Assembly (NCBI GenBank): GCA_017508485.1
Contig: JAFVYV010000014.1
Span: 1 to 33,190, forward strand
Origin: Clostridia bacterium
Lineage (GTDB): Bacteria > Bacillota > Clostridia > Christensenellales > Borkfalkiaceae
Length of the DNA: 33,190 nucleotides
Reading direction: 5' to 3'
Within the stretch, counting starts at the first letter, position 1. Each line of letters starts with the position of its first letter. The notes under the pieces are model-generated. The model saw only the letters and a program-made list of their open reading frames with translations, did no database searches and was not told the DNA's origin. Shown in pieces: positions 1 through 7,400 of this stretch. Position numbers and translations under genes: made by a program.

Positions 1-2
1 CC

Positions 3-122
3 CTTTACGGTGGGTTTATTCACGAAAAGTGGATGGAACAAAACGGCAAAGTAATGTATTGCGCCTATAGTCAATACTTCCCTATATACAACAGTTCAAT
101 AATGAAAATTACCTTTATGTAA
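3..122 (+). CDS. DUF4185-type protein, 3' end only (partial)
   Basis: The window opens inside a reading frame that runs from base 3 to a TAA at 120-122 and encodes the last 39 residues of a protein. Aligned without gaps to the end of the complete DUF4185 lipoprotein at 28905-30212, it is identical at 24 of 39 positions, including the YGGF, HEKW, NGKVMY and PIYNS blocks. It is therefore the C-terminal blade of a paralogous five-bladed beta-propeller protein whose body lies upstream of this window. It is followed at once by a strong terminator. Whether it has a signal peptide or lipobox cannot be seen. The frame and the homology are clear; function rests on the paralogue. Confidence 0.85.
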   Translation, partial: LYGGFIHEKWMEQNGKVMYCAYSQYFPIYNSSIMKITFM

Positions 123-129
123 AAATAAA

Positions 130-156
130 AGCATCAACTTTCGTTGGTGCTTTTTT
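130..156 (+). terminator. Rho-independent terminator of the partial DUF4185 gene
   Basis: Stem GCATCAAC / GTTGGTGC (one G-T pair) with a TTTC loop, followed by six T residues, 8 bases after the stop codon. Confidence 0.85.
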
Positions 157-194
157 ATATTAGTTTTATTTCAAACCTGACTAAAACTGTCATA

Positions 195-222
195 TTAACA
201 GGGTAAAATAGCAGTATAAAAT
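195..222 (+). promoter_or_regulatory. Probable promoter of the orphan gene at 242
   Basis: TTAACA (195-200), 16-base spacer, TAAAAT (217-222). The predicted start near 229 leaves a leader of about 13 bases that contains the AAAGGAG ribosome site. The -35 is imperfect. Confidence 0.4.
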
Positions 223-241
223 AATTTAAAAGGAGAAAATT

Positions 242-859
242 ATGTACGCGCCACCTTTTGGAAGATTAAAAACCAAAGATAAAAGTGAATTGTTAAAGGT
301 TATTCGTTCAACGAAAATAAAAATGGGGAAATTAAGAAGAAAAATGGAAAGCCCTGCCTATAAGGAAGAAGTGATAGTTTGTCCAAGTAATAGCACGATT
401 TATAAATGTGATAGAGAGTTTTTGGAAATGGCAATAATGGAATATACTTTGCTTGGTGGAGATTATAAGGAAAGTAAAAAAGAAGTTGCCGATAGGCTTT
501 TTAACGAAAGATTAAAAGACGTTGTAAAAATAACTTTTAGGAAAGGGGGTTTTGACCGTAGGGAAAAAACCATCGTTGACTTGACTGAAGAAAAACCTAT
601 TTTTTTATTTGGGTTCTTTGGCGATTTTACAGAAAGATATGGCGAAATAGAAAAGGAAGACTTTTTAGCAGAATTAGAAAGTTTGCATATAGGTGAGTGG
701 AAAAAAGAGTATAGGTGTGAAGATTACGGGCTAGTTGTTTTAGATGGCGAAGAGTGGGAATTGGTTTTTGAATACAAAGACGGAAAAACCCGTTCTTACT
801 ACGGACACGAAGCCTATCCGTATAATTTTGATGAACTGTTATCGTTATTAGAAGGTTAA
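242..859 (+). CDS. Hypothetical protein, 205 aa
   Basis: I do not recognise a named family for the whole protein. It has no signal peptide or membrane segment and is highly charged, so it should be cytoplasmic. The N-terminal 55 residues are basic. The last 55 residues (about 150-205) hold a compact block with the pattern VLDGEEWEL, a short Lys/Gly turn, YYG, AYPYNFDELL. This resembles a small domain I have seen at the C-terminus of several uncharacterised Firmicutes proteins, where the Asn-Ala-Tyr-Pro type motif follows a DG-x-WxLE strand. AAAGGAG 8 bases before the ATG supports the start. It is a single-gene unit between two terminators, so context gives no functional hint. Confidence 0.75.
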   Translation: MYAPPFGRLKTKDKSELLKVIRSTKIKMGKLRRKMESPAYKEEVIVCPSNSTIYKCDREFLEMAIMEYTLLGGDYKESKKEVADRLFNERLKDVVKITFRKGGFDRREKTIVDLTEEKPIFLFGFFGDFTERYGEIEKEDFLAELESLHIGEWKKEYRCEDYGLVVLDGEEWELVFEYKDGKTRSYYGHEAYPYNFDELLSLLEG

Positions 860-895
860 AAAAGAGCGACTTTTTTAGTCGCTCTTTTTTGTTGT
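854..895. terminator. Bidirectional terminator, first copy of a repeated hairpin
   Basis: Stem GAGCGACT / AGTCGCTC (864-871 and 877-884) is flanked by A residues on the left and T residues on the right, so it can end both the plus gene at 242 and the minus-strand sigma/anti-sigma operon. A degenerate copy with the same flanks lies at 2553-2593. Confidence 0.85.
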
Positions 896-925
896 AATGG
901 ATTTTGGACAAGTAAATTTAAAGGT

Positions 926-1963
926 TTAATCTGGATTTTTTGGAAGTTCAACCGTTTCGCCGTTGATTATATACTTATAGGTATCTTCCGTGATTTCTAT
1001 TTTAATTTTTTTGCCGTTGTATTGGCAGTCAATATGGTTATCAAAAAACTCAAATTCGCAAGTTGTAACTTTACCGTTTTCATTTATGCGAATTTCCATT
1101 TCCGTTTCATCATCTTCTTTTTCAAACTCAATAGAAACAGACTTAACGGTAACGCCGTTTTCAACAAACTTATAAGAATATTCCGTTTCAACTTCATCTT
1201 CTTCATTTTCTTGTTCGTTGGTAAATTTTATATAAGAATTTTCGCCAGTTTTTACGCTTAAATGCATTTCAACTTCTTCTTCATCTTTTTCTAATCCACC
1301 GTTAACTGAATAGGTGTTGCCGTCTACAATCATAACGCCTTCAATTTTGCTTGAGTTCTTATCTATATCAGTTTGGTTGTAGTAGTAAACGTAACTTGTT
1401 TTTAAGTCGTTATAACTAACGGTAACCTTATTTTTATATTCGCCGTAATCAGCATCTTCGTTTTCGGTACTAAAAACTTGTTTACCTGCAAGTGAAACGC
1501 CTGTTAAAAGATAACCGTTAATTTCTTCTGCAACTTCTGTAGCATTTACTTCCGTTTGGGCATAACTAACTGCGCTAAAAGTAGTAGGGGCTACGGTTTT
1601 TAATGAAAAGGTTTGACCACCGTTTTGGCTAGGTAAATCTAAATCACCAATCACGTTGCCAAGTGCCATAACTTCTTGCGAAAAAAGAGTGTTAACTTTT
1701 GCATCACTTCCTATAGGTGGTGGGGTTTGGTTGTTTGGTGCAAATAGTCCTAGTGGAATTGCAACTGCTAAACAGCAAGTAGCAATTGAAGCAAAAATCG
1801 TAGGCAAAAGCCATCTTTTTTTGTAAGTTTTTTGCTTTTGCTCTAAATTTACTTCCGTTTTTACTACGTGGTTGGTCTTTTCAATAATTTCAGTAGAAAA
1901 GTCTTTTATAGTAACCTTATCTGCCTTTTCTTTTATAACCTTTTTTATATCTTTATTGTTCAT
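926..1963 (-). CDS. Putative anti-sigma factor with extracytoplasmic domain
   Basis: A 345-residue protein with a cytoplasmic, charged N-terminal segment (1-50), one transmembrane helix (about 51-75, preceded by Lys-Lys-Arg) and a large external domain rich in Asp, Glu and beta-strand-forming residues. The order, with a cytoplasmic domain followed by one TM and a sensor, is that of ECF anti-sigma factors. Its start overlaps the end of the sigma gene by 11 bases, so the two are translationally coupled. I see no HxxxCxxC zinc anti-sigma motif, and the roughly 50-residue cytoplasmic part is short. The external region contains two or three similar strands patterned on acidic residues (EDDETEMEI-like) and may bind a cation or the cell wall. 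The role is inferred from context; the sensed signal is unknown. Confidence 0.7.
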   Translation of the reverse strand: MNNKDIKKVIKEKADKVTIKDFSTEIIEKTNHVVKTEVNLEQKQKTYKKRWLLPTIFASIATCCLAVAIPLGLFAPNNQTPPPIGSDAKVNTLFSQEVMALGNVIGDLDLPSQNGGQTFSLKTVAPTTFSAVSYAQTEVNATEVAEEINGYLLTGVSLAGKQVFSTENEDADYGEYKNKVTVSYNDLKTSYVYYYNQTDIDKNSSKIEGVMIVDGNTYSVNGGLEKDEEEVEMHLSVKTGENSYIKFTNEQENEEDEVETEYSYKFVENGVTVKSVSIEFEKEDDETEMEIRINENGKVTTCEFEFFDNHIDCQYNGKKIKIEITEDTYKYIINGETVELPKNPD

Positions 1964-2462
1964 AAAAAATCTCCTTTTTTGTTTTTAGGTACTTAATGGC
2001 TTTATTATATTTCCACAAAACCGTTCCAAGTGGCTTATGTATAATTGCAGAAATTTCTTTAAACTTGTAGCCGATTAAAAGGTGATAAACGATAATTTCG
2101 CGTTCTTCATCATCTTCTAAAAGGGAAAGAATACTTTCCACACCGTTATTATCAAAATCACTTTCCGTAGACAAAGTTTCTAACTTAGTTTGGTCGCTTT
2201 CAATTCGCTTACCCTTATTATATTCGTTTATGCTTTTATTACGGGCGATAACCGTTAAGTAAGAAAGGATATTTTCATTTTCCTTAACGCTATCAATTTT
2301 TTCTAAAAAAGCAACGAAAGTTTCTTGCATAATATCTTCTGCGTGGGTGTGATTTTTCAAAATTCCAAGTGCAGTAAAATAGACCTGTTTACAAGTTTTT
2401 TGGTAAAACTCGTTAAAAAGGCTATAGTCGTTTAATTTAAAGCGCTTTACGTATTCCTTCAT
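1953..2462 (-). CDS. RNA polymerase ECF-type sigma factor
   Basis: A 169-residue sigma-70 family protein of the extracytoplasmic-function class. Region 2 contains the core-binding/-10 helix with HAEDIMQETF; region 4 near the C-terminus (DDEEREIIVYH to TVLWKYNKAIKYL) is the helix-turn-helix for the -35. There is no region 1 or 3, as expected. The open frame extends to an ATG at 2486, but that ATG has no ribosome site and lies against a likely extended -10 (TGT TATATA, 2488-2496), so transcription would begin inside it. The second ATG at 2462 has AAAAGGT 6 bases upstream and is chosen here. The gene is followed by its overlapping anti-sigma gene. Whether it is autoregulated cannot be judged. 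Confidence 0.9.
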   Translation of the reverse strand: MKEYVKRFKLNDYSLFNEFYQKTCKQVYFTALGILKNHTHAEDIMQETFVAFLEKIDSVKENENILSYLTVIARNKSINEYNKGKRIESDQTKLETLSTESDFDNNGVESILSLLEDDEEREIIVYHLLIGYKFKEISAIIHKPLGTVLWKYNKAIKYLKTKKEIFYEQ

Positions 2463-2487
2463 CTTTATACCTTTTAGTTCCTTCATT

Positions 2488-2496
2488 TATATAACA
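2488..2496 (-). promoter_or_regulatory. Extended -10 of the sigma/anti-sigma operon
   Basis: On the minus strand TGT TATATA. No good -35 is visible 16-18 bases upstream. The predicted start near 2481 would exclude the first ATG of the sigma gene. Confidence 0.35.
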
Positions 2497-2552
2497 AATT
2501 ACTAAAGCGTTTTATTGGCTTTTTTAAAAAATATTTTTAATATTTAAAAAGT

Positions 2553-2593
2553 GGTTAAAAAAAGAGCGATTTATGCTCCTTCTTTTTTGTTGT
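2553..2593. repeat. Degenerate copy of the 854-895 terminator hairpin
   Basis: It starts with GGTTAAAA, keeps AAGAGCGA, a short loop, GCTC, CTTCTTTTTTG and GTTGT, matching the terminator at 854-895 in order and flanks but with a weakened stem (GAGC/GCTC only). It sits between two divergent genes, where a terminator has no obvious job, so it looks like a relic. Confidence 0.55.
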
Positions 2594-2618
2594 GTAAAAA
2601 AAATTACTGTGATATAAT
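2590..2618 (+). promoter_or_regulatory. Promoter of the FliB-like gene (leaderless)
   Basis: TTGTGT (2590-2595), 17-base spacer ending in TGA, TATAAT (2613-2618). Only nine bases separate the -10 from the ATG at 2628, so the transcript should start within about 3 bases of the start codon. No Shine-Dalgarno sequence is present. Confidence 0.75.
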
Positions 2619-2627
2619 TTTAACAAG

Positions 2628-3548
2628 ATGGAAGAATACGTTTTAAGTTATTACCCTAAGTTTTCTTGCATAAAGGGAGAGTGTAAACACACCTGTTGCG
2701 CAGGGTGGGAAATAAACATTGACCCCGACACTTTAGATTTTTACGAAAATTTTAGTGGACCTTATAAAGAAAAACTGATTAAGGGTATAAGAAGAAGAAA
2801 ATCACAATTTAAGTTAAGAAAAGGCCGTTGCGCCTTTTTAAAAGAGGACGGGCTTTGCGACCTTATAATAAATATGGGGGAAGACCGTCTTTGTCAAGTA
2901 TGCCGTGACCACCCAAGGTTTAGAAGTTTTTTCAGCAACCGTATGGAAGTTGGCATAGGTTTTACTTGCGAAGAAGCGACAAGAATTATTCTATCTTCAA
3001 CCGATAAAATAAGCCTTATAAAGACTTCTAAAGGTAATGAAGAAAAACCTTTAGACTTTACTGAACAAAAGGTTTTTGAGTTTAGAACGGCTTTTATTAG
3101 TCTTATACAAGATAGAACGGTGCCTTTTAGTAAAAGAGTGGAAAATGCTATTAAACTTTCAAACGGAAGTGGCGTTTTAAGTGATTTTAACAAGGTAAAA
3201 AAACTGTTTTTATCTTTTGAAAGGGCCAATGACTTTTACAAAAAAGTTAAAAAGTTAACTTCTTTTACTGAAGAAATTAGTGAAGAATTAAGTATTTATT
3301 TTGAACATTTTTTGGTTAACTTTGCATATCGTCATTTTGCAACTGCAAGGGACACGCTTGAAGTTAGGGGAATTGCAATTTCAGGCATAATTTCTTTAAT
3401 GCTACTAAACGGTATTTTAGTAAGTGAAAAGGATTTTTCTTGTTACACTATCGCTGAACTTTTTAGACAGTTTTCTACCGAAGTTGAGTATTCAAACAAA
3501 AACCTATATAGACTTTATAGCTTCTCTGAAAAGAAGGTTAAAATATAA
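2628..3548 (+). CDS. fliB: FliB-like flagellin lysine-N-methylase family protein
   Basis: A 306-residue protein with the FliB pattern. The N-terminal Cys cluster is C14, C19, C23-C24 followed by GWEI; then come C68, C77 (GLC), C89-x2-C92, a DHPRF motif and C114-EEA. FliB methylates lysines of flagellin in Salmonella and Clostridium, and the cysteines are thought to hold a metal or iron-sulfur centre. No flagellar gene lies in this window, so the substrate may be another surface protein; many non-motile Clostridia carry such genes. The frame starts 9 bases after a strong -10 and lacks a ribosome site, so translation is probably leaderless. The YgjV-like gene follows 18 bases later and should be co-transcribed. 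The family is clear, the substrate unknown. Confidence 0.85.
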   Translation: MEEYVLSYYPKFSCIKGECKHTCCAGWEINIDPDTLDFYENFSGPYKEKLIKGIRRRKSQFKLRKGRCAFLKEDGLCDLIINMGEDRLCQVCRDHPRFRSFFSNRMEVGIGFTCEEATRIILSSTDKISLIKTSKGNEEKPLDFTEQKVFEFRTAFISLIQDRTVPFSKRVENAIKLSNGSGVLSDFNKVKKLFLSFERANDFYKKVKKLTSFTEEISEELSIYFEHFLVNFAYRHFATARDTLEVRGIAISGIISLMLLNGILVSEKDFSCYTIAELFRQFSTEVEYSNKNLYRLYSFSEKKVKI

Positions 3549-3566
3549 AATTTACTAAAGGCAAGT

Positions 3567-4100
3567 ATGTATAACTACACTTTATCTTTAATAGCAGGGC
3601 TAATTGCAATGGTTGCAGTTACTTCCAGTTATATGTTCAAAAAAAGGAGTTTTTATTTACTCTTTCAAAGCATAACCATAGTTTTTTTGATACTATCATA
3701 CCTATTCATTGAACAGTATTTTTCAATGATAGGTTTGTTTATTGCTTTAATTCGTGCGTTTACCTTTTTTATGTTTGAAAAAAAGGATAAGAAAGCGCCC
3801 GTTTATTTATCAATAATATTTTCCGTTTTAACCCTTGCAGGTTATTTTATAGTAAACTTAGTAATACTTAAAGATGCAAGGCCACTTGATATAATAAACT
3901 TAGTCACTTTAATAATGTACGCATTTTTCCACAGAATAAGAAATTACGATTTAATGCGTTATTTAATGACAATGCCACTTGCACTTTCAGTTTTATACAA
4001 CCTACTAATTGAAGCAACGCCGTTTGTAATAATATCTTATTCCTTTGAGTTTGCGGCAAATTTAGTTGCAATAGTTATAAACAAAAAAAGGATAAAATAA
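3567..4100 (+). CDS. YgjV-family inner-membrane protein
   Basis: A 177-residue, very hydrophobic protein with about six transmembrane helices (roughly residues 5-22, 28-47, 50-70, 78-98, 108-122 and 130-170). The pattern of an early Ser-Tyr after helix 1, short basic loops and a final hydrophobic pair ending in Lys-Lys-Arg fits the Imp-YgjV family of uncharacterised bacterial inner-membrane proteins. A weak AAAGG site precedes the ATG, 18 bases after the FliB-like stop, so it is second in a two-gene operon that ends at the terminator at 4111. No biochemical role is established for the family, and pairing with a FliB-like protein gives no clear hint. Confidence 0.7.
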   Translation: MYNYTLSLIAGLIAMVAVTSSYMFKKRSFYLLFQSITIVFLILSYLFIEQYFSMIGLFIALIRAFTFFMFEKKDKKAPVYLSIIFSVLTLAGYFIVNLVILKDARPLDIINLVTLIMYAFFHRIRNYDLMRYLMTMPLALSVLYNLLIEATPFVIISYSFEFAANLVAIVINKKRIK

Positions 4101-4110
4101 TTAATTTTTT

Positions 4111-4146
4111 AGCCACTAACGTTATAAAACGTTCGGTGGCTTTTTG
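4111..4146 (+). terminator. Rho-independent terminator
   Basis: Outer stem AGCCAC / GTGGCT and inner stem ACGT / ACGT with a small internal loop, followed by TTTTTT, 11 bases after the YgjV-like stop. Confidence 0.8.
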
Positions 4147-4157
4147 ATATATAGCTA

Positions 4158-4185
4158 TTGACAATTTTTTGGGGTAGTATATAAT
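4158..4185 (+). promoter_or_regulatory. Distal promoter of the M14 surface protein gene
   Basis: TTGACA (4158-4163), 16-base spacer, TATAAT (4180-4185). It is a near-consensus promoter that would give a leader of about 280 bases. Confidence 0.7.
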
Positions 4186-4286
4186 TTCTATTTTGTCTTC
4201 TTTTTTTATAATAAAGTGCATAGAAAAAAATTTTTTTATTTTGTGTTTTTATTAGTGATTTTATAAGAATTTTTTAAAATTATAGA

Positions 4287-4322
4287 TTTAACAAATTTTG
4301 TTATTTGTTTAACAAAACTTGT
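4287..4322. promoter_or_regulatory. Two tandem palindromic operator-like 15-mers
   Basis: TTTAACAAATTTTGT (4287-4301) and TTTAACAAAACTTGT (4308-4322) differ at two positions and repeat every 21 bp, exactly two helical turns. Each contains ACAAA-N-TTTGT, perfect in the first copy and with one mismatch in the second. The pair lies between the two promoters of the M14 gene, as expected for a regulator binding as adjacent dimers on one DNA face. Confidence 0.5.
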
Positions 4323-4358
4323 CTTTTTTTTAAAACATAATGAAAAAGCTTTTTTTAG

Positions 4359-4367
4359 TGATATAAT
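4359..4367 (+). promoter_or_regulatory. Proximal extended -10 of the M14 gene
   Basis: TGA TATAAT with only a weak -35-like AATGAA 17 bases upstream. It would start transcription near 4374, giving a leader of about 98 bases. Confidence 0.5.
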
Positions 4368-4471
4368 AAATTTGACCAATAATTAAAAACAAATAATGGA
4401 CAATGAAATATTGTGTCAAAAAAAGGATATAAAGAAAAAAAACTATAAAAAATTTATAAAGGAGAAACGTT

Positions 4472-7400
4472 ATGAAAAAAAGACTATTAATAGTTTTTCT
4501 AGCACTTTTATTTGGTTCTAGTTTAAGTATGGTAAGTTATTTTGCGATGGCAGATACTAGCGTTACTTTAGACGGTAAAAGTTATACTAGTTTAGTAGAT
4601 GCTGCTAATGCGTTGCCATCTTTTGGTGGTACGATAGTAGTTAAGACTGACGTACAACTTAGTAAAACTGAAAAAACTACTCTTCCTAAAAAAGATATTA
4701 TCATTACTTCAACTAACAATTCTGTGATTGGTTTAGGCGCAGGTTTAGAGCTACAAGATGCACTAACCATAAAGAATATTAAGTTAGATCAAACGGTTGA
4801 TGGGGCAAATATTTACGCAAACGGTAACAAATTAGTTATTGATACCGGCGTAATAGTTGAAAACTCTGCTGGTGGTGTACGTCCTAACGTTTTCGGTGGT
4901 GCTACAAATACTTTTTCAACTACTAAAACAAGCGTAACCATAAAGAGTGGTACTTGGGCAGGTGTTTACGGTGGTAACGAAGACGGCAAGTTCACAGGCG
5001 ATACGGAAGTTATTATGACCGGTGGTGACGTAACGGGCACTCTTTCAGGTGGTAGCAAAGGGATTGACACGGCTAACGACATAGACTTTACTGGCAACAC
5101 TTTAGTGGACGTTAGTGGTGGTACTATTTCTATGTTATCTGGTGGTAACTACGGTTTAAGTGGTATGCAAAGAGCAGACGTTAAAGGTGATATCAGCGTT
5201 AAAATTCACGGTGATGCGCGTATAACTAACAACGTTTACGGCGTTGGTTATTACAATAAAGTTATTACTAAAGGTGACGTTAGTATAGACGTTTACGGTA
5301 ATGCAGTATTAGAAAGAAACTTATATGCAGCAGGTTATGGTAAAATTACTCCTAGTACTGGTGAAACGCTCGTTACCATTCGTGAAAACGCAAAACTAAC
5401 TTCAGCAGGGGGTATTGCAACTGCCGGTTCTGTAGGAACGCACGGTATTGTAGGTAATACGCACTTTATAGTTAAAGATAACGCTTCTATAAAAACTAAT
5501 ATTCGTGGTACGGGTGCTGGTCCTGTTACTGGTAATACTTTAGTAGAAATTTTTGGTGGTACTGTTAGTGGCGTTTCTGCTGATGCTAACGGTGACGCAA
5601 CTATCGGTGGAACTAAAACTGTTAACGTTGATTTAACTAAAGGTGAAGACTTAGTTGTAAACGGTTTCTTAGAAGCAACTAACTTTGTCGGTGGTAAAGT
5701 TACGCTTGATGCTAGCGCTTCAATAGTTACGGATAAATTAACGGGTAAAATTACTGCCTCAATTGACGGCGAATCTATTGTTAGAGTCGTTTATATAAGC
5801 GTTAAAGATATATCAACTTCAGGTGAAGTAGAATTTGTTACTACGGGTACTGATAAGTTAGAAAAAACGGTAACTCCAACGAGCATTGATTACGTTTTAC
5901 TAGATCCTAACCGTTTTGAAAGTGTAGAAATTCGTTTTAATTATTATAACAGTTTAGGACTAACGAAAGAACAACCAAGCAATATAAAAATTTATAAAGG
6001 TATTCATACTCCTACGGAATATAGAACTCAACTAACGGACGTAGAAACGGGTGTTGAAAACGGCAAGAATTTTGCAAAAGTAACGGTTGAACCAGGTTTA
6101 TACCATGCAATAATGTCTTATTCAAGTGGTGGTACAGTTTATAAATATTTCTACGTATCAGGTAAACTAGAAAGTCAAACTTATGATATTGCTTTTGCTC
6201 CTTATAAAGAAAACAATTATTCAGAAAAGACGGCAATTTGGCAAACTGATGAAATATTAGAACAAGTTGATACTGATGATTTAGTAGGTTTTCCGGAAGG
6301 TGGTTTTGATACGCCAACCTTTACTAAACACGCAGATCATCATGCAGAATTCTTAACAAACGAGGACGTTTGTGAATATGCAGACAATTTAGCAAAAACA
6401 AGTAATAGAACATACGTTTATTATCCTTTTGGCGAAAGTGAATTAGGTCATAGATGGCCGATTATCGTAATTTCTAAGCACGACCTATCTGGTATGAGTT
6501 GGGAAGAAGCCGGCGCATTTATTAGAGCAAAAAAGGGTGAAGTATTTATGACGGCAGGTGGTGTTCACGGTAACGAACCAGCCGGTGTTGAAGGTAACCT
6601 TGCATTTGCAAAAGATTTAACTGGTAGTTATGGAGACGAAGTTGTTAATTTCTTTGAAGCAATTATTGTTATGCCAGCGATAAGCGTAGATAATTTAGAA
6701 AGATACGTGCGTTCTGACCCAGCAACGGGTAGAAACCCTAACCGTGACTTAATGCAAGTTAAGTTAGAAGGTACCGAAGCTCAAATTAGAGCGTTCAATA
6801 ACTTCTTGCCAACGGTACACGTTGACTGTCACGAAGACTATGGTAGATTCTTATATAATCCAGATAACAACTATTTAGCAGACGATAAGGACGTAATTGA
6901 CGTAGCAATTCGTAATACAAGTAACCAAAACTCACCTATGCTTTCTGTTAGAAAAGGTCAATTTAACCAAAAAGAACAAAGAAGCTTCAAGATGATGATG
7001 GATTCGCTTGAAGCAGTTAAAGGAAAGGGTTTAAGACCAAGTATTTATTACGTTGACGGTGCAGGTACTACGCACGGTAAAGGTCACTTTACTCCACTTG
7101 GAAGTTTAGACTTTATTGTTGAAGTATTACGTATGACAACGGGTAAAACTCGTTATGCAAGAGCCGTTTATGCAATGAACGAAGCTTTAAAATCACTTCT
7201 TGAACAACAAATGAGTTACGGTGGCGAAATTGCTAGAGAGGCTTGGGCTGCTCGTGATTCGTTTGAAACTATTACGAAGTTTGATGAAAACCGTTTATTT
7301 GCTTTAGAAACTAAGTATGATAACGGTACTGTTCAAAGATATGAAAGACCTGTATTTGCCGCTAACGGTAAGATTACTTACAAGACGGTAAGCTATACTT

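Larger units (their letters stand above)
4147..4471 (+). other. Long AT-rich regulatory region upstream of the M14 gene
   Basis: A 325-base gene-free stretch holding a near-consensus promoter (4158-4185), two tandem palindromic 15-mers (4287-4322), a second extended -10 (4362-4367) and a small inverted repeat in the proximal leader (TTGACC at 4372, GTGTCAA at 4413). No known riboswitch pattern and no credible short ORF was found. Confidence 0.6.

Noticed and set aside
627..911. Minus-strand ORF of 94 codons over the orphan gene
   Set aside because: It overlaps most of the better-supported plus frame at 242-859, has no ribosome site and low-complexity composition.
2463..2486. First ATG of the sigma factor
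   Set aside because: It has no ribosome site and abuts a likely -10; the second ATG has a good site.
4396..4471. Leader peptide before the M14 gene
   Set aside because: The ATG at 4396 has no ribosome site and the frame runs into the main gene without a sensible stop.
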